This document shows positions 7,520 through 16,423 of a stretch of DNA of 64,000 bases, in pieces. The translations under genes and the position numbers were made by a program. The DNA is from MGBC120314 sp051877855. GTDB lineage: Bacteria; Bacillota; Clostridia; Lachnospirales; Lachnospiraceae. The stretch is from the NCBI GenBank assembly GCA_051877855.1, contig JBJEJH010000032.1:1-64000 (forward strand). Direction: 5' to 3'. The notes under the pieces were generated by a model. That model did not search any database, was not told the origin of the DNA, and saw only the letters and a program-made list of their open reading frames with translations. Each line of letters starts with the position of its first letter. Position 1 is the first letter of the stretch.

Positions 7520-8782
7520 TTACATTACTTCTTCCGGTGAGCTAATCTTGCCTGTAATTGCACTGGCTGCTGCCACTGCCGGGCTTGCAAGATAAATCTC
7601 AGATTTCACATGGCCCATACGTCCTACGAAGTTACGGTTCGTTGTTGATACACAACGCTCGCCTTCTGCGAGAATGCCCATGTATCCGCCAAGACATGGT
7701 CCACAGGTCGGAGTACTTACAACAGCACCTGCGGTAATGAAGATTTCAAGAAGACCTTCCTTCATCGCCTGCATATAGATTGCCTGAGTAGCCGGGATGA
7801 TGATGACACGAAGCCTCTTATCCACCTTCTTACCCTTAAGAATCTGTGCCGCAATACGAAGGTCATCCAGACGTCCGTTGGTACATGAGCCAATCACAAC
7901 CTGATCAATTGTGATATCACCCACTTCGTCAATCGTATGCGTATTCTCCGGAAGATGTGGAAATGCAACCGTCGGCTTTAACGTGCTAAGGTCAATGGTA
8001 TAGACCGCATCATACTCCGCATCCTCATCCGCTTCATATACAACATACTCTCTCTTAGAGTGCTCCTTCATGTATTCCTTTGCAAGATCATCCACCGGGA
8101 AAATGCCATTCTTTCCGCCGGCCTCAATTGCCATATTCGCAATTGTAAAACGATCATCCATGGTTAAATCTGCGATTCCGTCACCGACAAATTCCATAGA
8201 CTTATATAACGCACCATCCACACCAATCATTCCAATAATGTGAAGGATAATATCCTTACCACTGATCCAAGGTGCCTTCTTACCGGTGAGGACGAACTTG
8301 ATTGCAGACGGCACCTTAAACCATGCCTTACCGGTGGCCATACCTGCTGCCATATCCGTCGAACCAACACCTGTTGAAAATGCACCAAGGGCACCATATG
8401 TACAAGTATGGGAGTCCGCTCCGATAATAACATCACCGGCAACCGTTAAACCTTTTTCCGGCAATAATGCGTGCTCAATTCCCATCTGTCCAACTTCAAA
8501 ATAATTTGTAATATCATGTTTTGCTGCAAATTGTCTTACACATTTGCAATGCTCTGCTGACTTAATATCCTTGTTCGGTACAAAATGATCCGGAACCAAG
8601 GCAATTTTGTCTTTGTCAAACACTGTCTTGATGTTCATTTTTTCCATCTCATGGATTGCCACCGGTGAAGTAATGTCATTACCCAATACAAGATCCAGAT
8701 CTGCCTCAATGAGCTGGCCCGCTTTTACTTCGCTAAGACCTGCATGTGCGGCAAGAATCTTTTGAGTCATTGTCATTCCCAT
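7520..8782 (-). CDS. leuC: 3-isopropylmalate dehydratase large subunit
   Basis: Catalytic [4Fe-4S] aconitase-type subunit of isopropylmalate isomerase, 420 aa, the short archaeal/clostridial form. The cluster cysteines are in GSCTNGR and CGPCLGG, and GADSHTCTYGALG contains the conserved His-Thr-Cys block. A GGAG ribosome site lies upstream. The gene begins only 44 bp after the sigF stop with no terminator between; a lone TATAAT (minus strand, 8810-8815) has no good -35 partner. Transcription may therefore come partly from spoIIA or from within sigF. Confidence 0.96.
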   Translation of the reverse strand: MGMTMTQKILAAHAGLSEVKAGQLIEADLDLVLGNDITSPVAIHEMEKMNIKTVFDKDKIALVPDHFVPNKDIKSAEHCKCVRQFAAKHDITNYFEVGQMGIEHALLPEKGLTVAGDVIIGADSHTCTYGALGAFSTGVGSTDMAAGMATGKAWFKVPSAIKFVLTGKKAPWISGKDIILHIIGMIGVDGALYKSMEFVGDGIADLTMDDRFTIANMAIEAGGKNGIFPVDDLAKEYMKEHSKREYVVYEADEDAEYDAVYTIDLSTLKPTVAFPHLPENTHTIDEVGDITIDQVVIGSCTNGRLDDLRIAAQILKGKKVDKRLRVIIIPATQAIYMQAMKEGLLEIFITAGAVVSTPTCGPCLGGYMGILAEGERCVSTTNRNFVGRMGHVKSEIYLASPAVAAASAITGKISSPEEVM

Positions 8783-8826
8783 AGTCTTTTATCTCCTTTA
8801 ATCCTAAAAATTATAGCTATTACATT

Positions 8827-9543
8827 TTACACCACCTTCTTTCTCATGGCAAGAAGTATCTTCTTCTCCATACGGCTCACCTGAACCTGACTGATGCCGA
8901 ATTCTTTCGCCACTTCAGATTGTGTCCTGCCGTCAAAATACCGCAGGGTTATAATTCTTCGTTCCTGTGCTGAAAGTTCTTCCATCAGGGAGTTCACCAG
9001 CATATTGTTAAGCAGCTCCTCCTTCTCGTCTTTCTCTCCTGCCAAACGGTCCACCAGATATATTTCATTGCCATCGGAGCTATAGATTGTTTTGTGAATG
9101 GACTCAACCTCCTGGGAGGCATCCTGGGCAACCACCACATCCTCCACACTAAGCCCCGCCTTTTCTGCTATTTCTTCTATGGTTGGTTCCCGCATCAGCT
9201 GATTGGACAGTTCCACAACCGCCCTTTTCACCTTCATGGAATTTTCCTTAATACTCCGTGAAACCTTGACCATTCCGTCATCCCGGAGGAATCGTTTAAT
9301 TTCTCCCACAATCATGACTACTGCATAGGTCGAAAACTGTACATCAACATTAAGATCAAACCGGTCAATACTCTTAATAAGACCGATTACACCGATTTGA
9401 ATCAAATCCTCCATATCATATCCCCGACCGATATATTTTCTTGCGGTGCTGTACACCAGTCCCATATTCTCCTCAACCAGCTTGTCCCTGGCCTCCTTAT
9501 CACCATCCCGTACACACTGAATAAGCTCTTTCGTATGATCCAT
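8827..9543 (-). CDS. sigF: RNA polymerase sporulation sigma factor SigF
   Basis: First forespore-specific sigma factor (SpoIIAC), held inactive by SpoIIAB until asymmetric division. 238 aa with region 2 (ENMGLVYSTARKYIGRGYD, then DLIQIGVIGLIKSIDRFD), region 3 and region 4, including a helix-turn-helix (RTQSEVAKEFGISQVQVSRM). It is the third gene of a standard spoIIAA-AB-AC operon, 21 bp after spoIIAB. Confidence 0.97.
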   Translation of the reverse strand: MDHTKELIQCVRDGDKEARDKLVEENMGLVYSTARKYIGRGYDMEDLIQIGVIGLIKSIDRFDLNVDVQFSTYAVVMIVGEIKRFLRDDGMVKVSRSIKENSMKVKRAVVELSNQLMREPTIEEIAEKAGLSVEDVVVAQDASQEVESIHKTIYSSDGNEIYLVDRLAGEKDEKEELLNNMLVNSLMEELSAQERRIITLRYFDGRTQSEVAKEFGISQVQVSRMEKKILLAMRKKVV

Positions 9544-9564
9544 AGCATCACACCCTTACGCTTA

Positions 9565-9987
9565 TTATTTTCGATCAATCCTCTTTTTCATCGTCACTCT
9601 GGTTCCCTGTCCCAGGGAAGATTCCACCTCAAGACTATCCATAAATATTTCCATAAAAGAAAATCCCATACCGGATCGTTCTTCCTCCGGCTTGGTGGTA
9701 TAAAGCGGCTGTTTTGCCCGCTGCACATCCTCGATTCCAACCCCATGATCTTCCACGATCACCGTAATCTCGTCTTCTTCTATGTAACACTCCAGTATAA
9801 TGGTCCCCCGTTCCCTGCCATAACCATGCACAACACTATTGGTCACCGCCTCCGACACCGCAGTCTTAATATCGGACATTTCCTCCACAGTAGGATCCAG
9901 CCTCACCGCAAAGGATGCCACCGTGACACGGGCAAAGCTTTCATTCGCAGAATCACTGTCGAATTCCAATCTCATTCTCTCTCTCAT
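9565..9987 (-). CDS. spoIIAB: Anti-sigma F factor / serine kinase SpoIIAB
   Basis: GHKL-fold kinase that binds SigF or phosphorylates SpoIIAA according to ADP/ATP. 140 aa with N-box SEAVTNSVVHGYG, G1 region VEDHGVGIED and G2 region GMGFSFMEIFMD. The start codon follows the spoIIAA stop directly (TAA then ATG), with GGAGTG in the end of spoIIAA as ribosome site, implying coupled translation. Confidence 0.97.
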   Translation of the reverse strand: MRERMRLEFDSDSANESFARVTVASFAVRLDPTVEEMSDIKTAVSEAVTNSVVHGYGRERGTIILECYIEEDEITVIVEDHGVGIEDVQRAKQPLYTTKPEEERSGMGFSFMEIFMDSLEVESSLGQGTRVTMKKRIDRK

Positions 9988-10299
9988 TTACGAACACTCC
10001 ATTCTAATTATTTTATGAATGCCGGAAATCCGGATAATTCTCTCAATGGCCGGGTTGGCTCCCACAATTCCGATGGACCCTCCCAAGGGGTTGATTTTCT
10101 TGTAGCGCCCCATAATCAGTCCAATTCCTGCACTGTCCATAAACCCTGTAGTACTGAGATCAAAGTCAATATTTTTCACAATCCCCTTATCAATCATGTT
10201 ATCAATGTTTTCTCGTAGTTCTTTGGTAATGTGATGGTCCAGATCCTCTCCAATACGAATCAACATCCGATCACCATCCAACATGATGACATTTTTCAT
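9988..10299 (-). CDS. spoIIAA: Anti-anti-sigma F factor SpoIIAA
   Basis: STAS-domain protein that, when dephosphorylated, releases SigF from SpoIIAB. 103 aa; the segment TTGFMDSAGIGLIMGRY contains the conserved phosphorylatable Ser of the DSAG motif. First gene of the spoIIA operon with ribosome site GGAGGGAG. The space upstream is filled by the terminator of the TPR gene, so its promoter location is unclear (see the finding on this leader). Confidence 0.96.
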   Translation of the reverse strand: MKNVIMLDGDRMLIRIGEDLDHHITKELRENIDNMIDKGIVKNIDFDLSTTGFMDSAGIGLIMGRYKKINPLGGSIGIVGANPAIERIIRISGIHKIIRMECS

Positions 10300-10325
10300 T
10301 CTTCTTCTCCCTCCTTCAATTACTC

Positions 10326-10363
10326 AACAAAAAAAGATGATGAAGATCTATGCTTCATCATCT
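10326..10363 (-). terminator. Terminator after the folC-TPR operon
   Basis: AGATGATGAAG (10335-10345) pairs perfectly with CTTCATCATCT (10353-10363). The plus-strand A run before the stem gives the T tract on the minus strand. It lies between the TPR gene and spoIIAA, only about 15 nt before the spoIIAA ribosome site. Confidence 0.82.
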
Positions 10364-10443
10364 CATTCGTAATTCTTCCATCGCTGTCCCTTTCGGTCAT
10401 TAACGGACTATATTGTTGTATTTTATAGTGATAAGACACTTTT

Positions 10444-11835
10444 TTACTGCAAAAATGCCTTGGCATCATTTGCGTAGAAACTTTCCGGAAACTCATCCAC
10501 AATCTTCTTAAAGTATGTTCTTGCCTTGTCATTCTCCTTCATTGCTGCATAGGATTCTGCCAGATAATAAATTGCTTCCACATGATCTTCCTTCAGTTTC
10601 AGGCACCGCTCCAGATGATCCACCGCCAAAGTATAATCCTTGCTTCCGAATTCCTTAAAGCCCATATCATAGAGTTGCTGCGCAGCATCCTCAAAGCATT
10701 CATTGCGAATGTAATTGTAGATATTGGTTGCTCCCTGGTCATCCACCGTGGTCATATCAATCTTGGCAATCGCCTCCGCTGCCGCCAGCTTGTCACCGGA
10801 CATATAGGCATAGGAACCCGCAATAATGGCATTATATGAATCTACATTATCCACTGTAATACCCACATTTTGCGTTGCCTTCTTTAGTTCTTCATTATCC
10901 TCGGTGAGCTTGTCCACCTGGGCCTTCAGAAGTGTAATTTCTGCATTACTGTTGGAGAGCTGTTCACTATAATCTGTCAGGTTACGATTGTATTCCTGCA
11001 TTCTGCTCTGCAGCTTCGCAGGCATAATCATAAACCAGATCAGTGCCGCACCGATAAATACACCAATTAAGATATTGATAACCGTAATAGCACCATTACT
11101 TGGCTCCTTATAGGTCGTTGGCGGAACAATAACATCATTACCACTCAGCGGCTTAACATCGGTAACGGACTTCTTCTTTTTATTCGGTAAAAATGTATCG
11201 GTATTTTCTTTTGCAAGCTCATACTCCTGAAGCTCAATCTCATAGAGATATCTTTGCGAAATGGTATTGTTCTTATCCACCTTAAGAGATTGCTTCAGAT
11301 ACTTCTTCGCCTTTGCATAATCTCCATCCTTCATCAAAAGCAGCGCTAATAACTGCTGTGCCTTAATATAACGGGGATTCGTGGCCAGAATCTTCTTTAA
11401 CTGGATAATTGCCAGATCATAATTCTGTGTCTTGGCGTGTTTTAATGCCTGATTAAACTTCTTAACCGTCTGATTCATGGCATCAAACTGATTCTGCTTA
11501 GACTGAATCTTACGAATATAAACACTTGCTGCATTCTTCTCAGGTTTTAAATTACGACTGATAACCCACTGAGACAACGCCTCAACGATTTCACCCATCT
11601 CATAATATACTAAACCCAGAAGATTACGGGCTTTAATATTGTTTTTATTTAATCTTAAACTTGTCTTAAGACAGTTGACTGCTCCCGTCAGGTCCCGCAC
11701 CTGTGCCTTGGCCAGGCCGAGATTATAATAAGAGTTGGAAGTTTTGGCAACCATCTTGTATACAGTGACATCCGCGCCACATTTGACGCAGAAGTCCTCG
11801 TCCGTCAATGGACTGTTACACTGATAACATCTCAT
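10444..11835 (-). CDS. Zinc-ribbon, TPR and coiled-coil membrane protein
   Basis: 463 aa. Order of parts: N-terminal zinc ribbon (CYQC...CVKC), TPR repeats to about residue 200, a Lys-rich linker, one transmembrane helix near 250-270 (NILIGVFIGAALIWFMIM), a coiled coil (EITLLKAQVDKLTEDNEEL), and C-terminal TPRs ending FYANDAKAFLQ. The single membrane segment would place the N-terminal TPRs inside and the C-terminal part outside, or the reverse. No enzyme motif is visible; the layout suggests a scaffold. It is 16 bp downstream of the 51-aa gene in the folC operon. I do not recognise a named family. Confidence 0.85.
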   Translation of the reverse strand: MRCYQCNSPLTDEDFCVKCGADVTVYKMVAKTSNSYYNLGLAKAQVRDLTGAVNCLKTSLRLNKNNIKARNLLGLVYYEMGEIVEALSQWVISRNLKPEKNAASVYIRKIQSKQNQFDAMNQTVKKFNQALKHAKTQNYDLAIIQLKKILATNPRYIKAQQLLALLLMKDGDYAKAKKYLKQSLKVDKNNTISQRYLYEIELQEYELAKENTDTFLPNKKKKSVTDVKPLSGNDVIVPPTTYKEPSNGAITVINILIGVFIGAALIWFMIMPAKLQSRMQEYNRNLTDYSEQLSNSNAEITLLKAQVDKLTEDNEELKKATQNVGITVDNVDSYNAIIAGSYAYMSGDKLAAAEAIAKIDMTTVDDQGATNIYNYIRNECFEDAAQQLYDMGFKEFGSKDYTLAVDHLERCLKLKEDHVEAIYYLAESYAAMKENDKARTYFKKIVDEFPESFYANDAKAFLQ

Positions 11836-11851
11836 GCTTCTTCACTCTTTC

Positions 11852-12007
11852 TTACTGCTGTTCCTGTTGTCTCATTGCCAGTTCATTCATAACACGATTA
11901 ATAATATCGGTTACATCCGGCATATCATTGTTATATATGGCATCCTCTGCCTCGTCAACTTCCAGACTTGGCTGGAATTTCTTAATTTCTTCTTCATAAT
12001 TAATCAT
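11852..12007 (-). CDS. Conserved-looking 51-aa small protein
   Basis: Short gene between folC and the TPR gene. It starts with an ATG that overlaps the folC stop by four bases (ATGA), the usual sign of coupled translation, and ends in TAA at 11852. The product is acidic in the middle (SLEVDEAEDAIYNND) with a helical C-terminus (DIINRVMNELAMRQQEQQ). No signal peptide, membrane segment or metal motif. Its position and spacing on both sides (overlap, then 16 bp) support a real gene. Function unknown; a partner for the TPR protein is possible but only inferred. Confidence 0.7.
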   Translation of the reverse strand: MINYEEEIKKFQPSLEVDEAEDAIYNNDMPDVTDIINRVMNELAMRQQEQQ

Positions 12008-13326
12008 ATCGATTCTCCCATCATCTCTTTAATTGCTCCTACCAGATAAAGTGAGCCGGCACATAATAAAACATCCTTTTCCCCCAGCAAAGCTTTCGCC
12101 TTCTGATAAGCACGCCGATTATCAGCATCCACCACAACAGAACAGGTTGTATGTTTTCGAAATACATTTTCCATCACTGCGGTGTCCAACGCTCTGTGAT
12201 TTTGGATCTTTGTGATGACATACCCATCAAAACACTCTGCATGGCAAAGTTCCTGAATCATCTGCTCATAATCCTTCTCACATACCGCCCCAAAAAGCAG
12301 ATACAAATGTCCTTCCGGTTGTTCCTTCGCGAGATCTTCCTTAATATATTTCGCTGTCTCAATCAGTCTTGCAATTCCATCCGGATTATGTGCACCATCC
12401 AGATATACCTGTGTCTCAATCTCTTCCATTCTTCCTGCCCACCGGGTATTGCAAATGGAGGAAACATCACATGATGCATTCTCCGGCAGTCCCTGCGATC
12501 GAGCCAGAATGCTCATTGCAGTCAATGCAAGTGAAGCATTCATCACCTGATAAATTCCTGCAAATGAGATCGTAAACACATTATTTCTATAATACTCATT
12601 TTCAATAGAAAAATCAATCTTTTTTCTGCCTATTTCAAGGATTTTATAGGATTTTTCATCGACAGAATAACCTTTGGAATTACATTTTCCGGCTTCTTGT
12701 TCAAAGATTCCTGCTACTTCTTCATTGGTCTTCCAATAAACAACCGGGGACTGACTGCCAATGATTCCTGCTTTTTCCCATGCAATCTTCTCCAAGGTAT
12801 CCCCAAGGATTTCGGTATGATCCAGACTGATGGACGTGATGATTGAAAGTATCTTACATGATACCGCCGCCGTAGCATCGCTTCTGCCCCCAAGACCGGT
12901 TTCCATAACCACATAATCCGGCTTTTGATCTGCGTAATAAAGCATTGCCATCACAAATACAAAGTCAAAAAAGGCAAGACCATCATGCCCTTCCTGTACA
13001 AGTTCACAGGATACACGATATACCCGTTCAAAGTATTCCATGAATTCCTCATCACTGATCATAACCCCATCCAATTGTATTCTCTCATTGACCTTCACAA
13101 GATGTGGTGAGGTAAACATTCCAACGCAAAATCCCCGTCCACGCAGCAAACCGGTCAAAAACGCACACACGGACCCTTTTCCATTGGTACCTGCCACATG
13201 GATGATTTTAAGGCTTTTCTCAGGTCTCCCCAGCTTGTCCAAAGCTCTCGCCGCACGTATTTTCCCCGGCTCTCTGCCAAATTTTCTTAATTGAAATATA
13301 TATTCTACCGCCTCATTATAATTCAT
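12004..13326 (-). CDS. folC: Folylpolyglutamate synthase / dihydrofolate synthase
   Basis: Adds glutamate to folates, and in bacteria often also to dihydropteroate; Mur-ligase fold. 440 aa. The P-loop HVAGTNGKGSVCAFL near residue 44 and the following SPHLVKVNERI are typical, as are METGLGGRSDATA and VYLDGAHNPDG. The ribosome site is weak and the start lies 9 bp after the upstream coiled-coil gene, suggesting coupled translation in one operon. Confidence 0.95.
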   Translation of the reverse strand: MNYNEAVEYIFQLRKFGREPGKIRAARALDKLGRPEKSLKIIHVAGTNGKGSVCAFLTGLLRGRGFCVGMFTSPHLVKVNERIQLDGVMISDEEFMEYFERVYRVSCELVQEGHDGLAFFDFVFVMAMLYYADQKPDYVVMETGLGGRSDATAAVSCKILSIITSISLDHTEILGDTLEKIAWEKAGIIGSQSPVVYWKTNEEVAGIFEQEAGKCNSKGYSVDEKSYKILEIGRKKIDFSIENEYYRNNVFTISFAGIYQVMNASLALTAMSILARSQGLPENASCDVSSICNTRWAGRMEEIETQVYLDGAHNPDGIARLIETAKYIKEDLAKEQPEGHLYLLFGAVCEKDYEQMIQELCHAECFDGYVITKIQNHRALDTAVMENVFRKHTTCSVVVDADNRRAYQKAKALLGEKDVLLCAGSLYLVGAIKEMMGESI

Positions 13327-13335
13327 AGTAAATCT

Positions 13336-14991
13336 TTAATCCCGTTCCTTTACTCCGATATCGATTATATCATATCCATGATACGTGATTTTTGCATACT
13401 TCCCCGTGGCAACCATACAATATGTGATACTTTGATATTCCCCTCGATGTTTAGCAAAATAATCCGTATTCTCACAATCATCCATCTCACACAGAAGGCG
13501 TTCCAGTGCAACTACTTCGCGTTGTGTCATACACTTTACCGTGTTCTCACATACTCCATTGCCAATTTTTAGTTTCTTAAAGTTATTCTCCCATCTTTTT
13601 GAAAGAATCTGTGAGAAATATTCCGCCTCATTTTCCAGTTTCACAATAAGTTCGTTAAACTCTGTAACTTTGTTAACCATAGTTTCCCGCATTTCTGAAA
13701 TCTGCTTGTTAATATCCTGAATCCGGAACCGCACTTTCTCCAATTCATTTTCCTGGCGGCTGATATTACGCTCATCATTCTGAATCCGGTACTCTGAATT
13801 ACGAATATCTCTGGCCGTATTCTCATAATCCTGCCGGATACGGCGAAATTCTACATCCGAACTGTTTCGCACTCCATTCCTTTTGATATACTCATCATAG
13901 ACTTTACGTACCCGTTCTCCCTGTATCCTTAGCTGTTCCTGCTCAGCCAATGCGTTCTTATATTCCTGTTTTAAATCAGTCAGGCGTTCTGCCACATCAT
14001 CTCTCATTCCTTCACGGACAACCAAAATCTTATTATTCTTATCAATCTCCTTCAAGATATCCTTCAATTCTTTGTTCAACTGTTTTTCACGGGCAATATA
14101 AGTCAACAGACGACGTTCTTTTTCCTCATCCATCGTCAGAAGCACCGGACTGTAACTTGGCAGACAATCATCCTTGCGTTTTAATTCCTCACCAAGTCCA
14201 TTACATGCCGTCCAAACCACCTGAGCCAGAAGAACTCGTTCCACCCGGTTTAGTGATAACATGGAATCATAAACGGTACTGATCACCCCGTCAATTCCAT
14301 CAAAAAGGCTAAGTCCCATGGAATTCACGACGCGGCGCAGTACCACGGTATCCTTCGAAACCAAAATTTTCATCAAAATTGTTTTGCCATTAAACTCCCG
14401 CAGCATTAATTCTCTTGCCAATTGACGCATCTGATTAATATCCGAAGTGGTAATTGCTCTTTGAATACGAAGTTCAAGTGCAGTCCGTTCCTCAGAGCTC
14501 ATTTTTAGAATACGTTTCTGCAAAACTTTTAAATATTGTTCATAGTACCGGTCATGAACTTCATCTGCCTGCTGTGCCGGAGTTTTATTCTCATCAATTC
14601 GATAGAGCTTTGACGCCTCACGGACCAGCACAATATATAGTTCCTCTTTTCCGACATTCTCTGATAGAGTTTCCTGCAAAATACTGTTACATTTCTTGAT
14701 TAATTCTTGTTTTAATATATTATCCAATTCTTCTCGATCATTCTTTTCCAGATCTTCCCTGCATTCATCAATCATTTTCCGGATATTAAGGAGCATCACC
14801 AGACCATCATCATTTCCACCCGAAGAAGAATTCATGCCTAAAATTCCACCCGCGGTCTCTACCAGTGCCTGAAACGCTTTCTGACTACGCTCTTTAATTG
14901 TATTCGAAAGTGTCACACATCTCATAAGTGCAATCTGTCCACATATTTCTTCATCACTCAGACGGTCCAAGCCATCAAATATAGTTCTCAT
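13336..14991 (-). CDS. Coiled-coil protein of unknown function
   Basis: 551 aa from the chosen ATG. An ATG five codons upstream (15006) has no ribosome site, whereas GGGGGTG lies 6 bp before this one. The N-terminal half (to about 280) is helical without a recognisable motif. Residues about 290-450 form a long coiled coil rich in Glu, Lys, Arg and Gln (DILKEIDKNNK, RLTDLKQEYKNALAEQEQL, NISRQENELEKVRFRIQDI). The C-terminal 80 residues hold four Cys and may be a small folded domain. No signal peptide or membrane helix, so cytoplasmic. First gene of the run leading through folC to the TPR protein. I do not recognise a family. Confidence 0.8.
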   Translation of the reverse strand: MRTIFDGLDRLSDEEICGQIALMRCVTLSNTIKERSQKAFQALVETAGGILGMNSSSGGNDDGLVMLLNIRKMIDECREDLEKNDREELDNILKQELIKKCNSILQETLSENVGKEELYIVLVREASKLYRIDENKTPAQQADEVHDRYYEQYLKVLQKRILKMSSEERTALELRIQRAITTSDINQMRQLARELMLREFNGKTILMKILVSKDTVVLRRVVNSMGLSLFDGIDGVISTVYDSMLSLNRVERVLLAQVVWTACNGLGEELKRKDDCLPSYSPVLLTMDEEKERRLLTYIAREKQLNKELKDILKEIDKNNKILVVREGMRDDVAERLTDLKQEYKNALAEQEQLRIQGERVRKVYDEYIKRNGVRNSSDVEFRRIRQDYENTARDIRNSEYRIQNDERNISRQENELEKVRFRIQDINKQISEMRETMVNKVTEFNELIVKLENEAEYFSQILSKRWENNFKKLKIGNGVCENTVKCMTQREVVALERLLCEMDDCENTDYFAKHRGEYQSITYCMVATGKYAKITYHGYDIIDIGVKERD

Positions 14992-15088
14992 ATGCCGCAC
15001 CCCCATATCATATGTCTATTTCGCCCATTGGATTATCTCTCATTAATTTTATCATACCAACCTGCATTTCAAAAGAGAAAGTTTCTCC

Positions 15089-15117
15089 TTGTGTCCGAAT
15101 ATGATTTAAAGTAAAAT
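15089..15117 (+). promoter_or_regulatory. Promoter of the aldose epimerase-like gene
   Basis: TTGTGT (15089-15094) and TAAAAT (15112-15117) with a 17-bp spacer, about 70 bp before the chosen start codon. Confidence 0.6.
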
Positions 15118-15186
15118 GAAATATAAGAATTTTTCCTTTTACACTTTAAGTTGTTATCAAGAAACATAGGAAATAAGGAGGCATCC

Positions 15187-16176
15187 ATGGCAATTACTTT
15201 CTCGAAATATCGTGATATTGACTCTGTTAAATTATCATTTAATAACTATGAAGCTACCATTCTTTACGGACGTGGATGCAATCTCATTGAATTTAATGAC
15301 AAGGCACGTCAGCTTACCGTTCTACATGCACCTGCTGATGAGGATTTACCGGATTTTCAAAAATCACCTCAGCGTTATGGCAGTGCTCCATTATTTCCGC
15401 CAAACAAAATTCACCGGGGGAGATATACCAGAGACGGCAAGGAATATGATCTTGTAGCCCAGGGCATTCCCTTTGCCCACGGTCTCTTAAAGGAATTCTC
15501 CTACAGTGTCCGGGAATGGGTTGAAACTCCGTCTTACTCTTATATTAAATTTAGTTTTAACTCTTTAAATAGTGTGTACTACGACGCTTTTCATTGGAAT
15601 TTTGACTGTTTCTTCGAATTCCGTTTGTCAGACGAGGGTGTATCCCAGACAATTTCATTCTTCAATCACGGCATGGAACCCATACCTTTTGGTGTTGGTT
15701 TTCACACTTCATTTCAAATTCCTTTTGATTCCTCCTCAACACCGAAGGATTATCTTGTATACGCCGGTACCGGTATGCAATGGGAATTAGATGATCACTC
15801 CTGTCCAACAGGGCAATTATCAAAACCCGCACGGGATTACATTAAATCCGGAATTAATCCGTTGGAATCCCCTATTGCTGAGCATCTTCAAGTATCCGAT
15901 TGGAATCATAAATCACTTGAAATAGAGCATTTTCATGGTGCTGTAATTCTTGATACAAGGACCAATACGAAAGTTCTTTATGAAATCGATTCAAAATTTT
16001 CACAATGGATGTTTTGGAATAATAATGCCGCCCATGGTTACATCTGTCTGGAACCCATGACCTGTATCATTAATGCTCCAAATGTAACCCAGCTTCCGGA
16101 TAAGCTCACCGGTTTCCAATACCTCGCATCCAATCAATACTGGTCTGCTACCAATAATATTTCTATTTCTATTTAA
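15187..16176 (+). CDS. Aldose 1-epimerase family protein
   Basis: 329 aa from the ATG at 15187, which has AAGGAGG seven bases upstream; a longer in-frame start at 15151 lacks a ribosome site. Galactose mutarotase-like beta-sandwich: IPFAHGLLKEF carries the first active-site His, GFHTSFQIPF the second, and ICLEPMT the catalytic Glu near the C-terminus. Such proteins interconvert anomers of free sugars or act on oligosaccharides; this divergent LacX-like branch has no settled substrate. It is a single-gene unit opposite the pectin operon, so a role with imported sugars is plausible. Confidence 0.82.
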   Translation: MAITFSKYRDIDSVKLSFNNYEATILYGRGCNLIEFNDKARQLTVLHAPADEDLPDFQKSPQRYGSAPLFPPNKIHRGRYTRDGKEYDLVAQGIPFAHGLLKEFSYSVREWVETPSYSYIKFSFNSLNSVYYDAFHWNFDCFFEFRLSDEGVSQTISFFNHGMEPIPFGVGFHTSFQIPFDSSSTPKDYLVYAGTGMQWELDDHSCPTGQLSKPARDYIKSGINPLESPIAEHLQVSDWNHKSLEIEHFHGAVILDTRTNTKVLYEIDSKFSQWMFWNNNAAHGYICLEPMTCIINAPNVTQLPDKLTGFQYLASNQYWSATNNISISI

Positions 16177-16221
16177 TACTCAATATATTACTCCGTATAT
16201 TACTAAACATATTAATCAACA

Positions 16222-16292
16222 AGAAAGGACCCCTGGGAAACTGCTGCATTGTTGCACAACTGCATTGCACAAATTTCCTACGGGTCCTTTCT
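16222..16292. terminator. Large stem-loop between convergent genes
   Basis: AGAAAGGACCC (16222-16232) pairs exactly with GGGTCCTTTCT (16282-16292) around a 49-nt loop that holds the direct repeat TTGCACAA and a second GGGAAA/TTTCC pairing. It follows the epimerase-like gene and faces the ABC exporter gene. T runs are weak on both strands, so terminator use is likely but not certain. Confidence 0.5.
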
Positions 16293-16423
16293 CTTAATCT
16301 CGCTGTTTACAGGTCTTACAGCCCTTATCACATCATCATTATAACTTCTTTTAACCAACAATTACATCATGTTTTAATTATTGATTGAATCCATTTTAAA
16401 CTAAACATTATTTCAATGTTTAA

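Noticed and set aside
9397..10218. 273-aa plus-strand frame across spoIIA
   Set aside because: Antisense to three well-supported sporulation genes; composition is His/Ser-rich and shadow-like.
16222..16292. T-box or riboswitch
   Set aside because: No T-box sequence or specifier loop is present, and it sits between the 3' ends of convergent genes.
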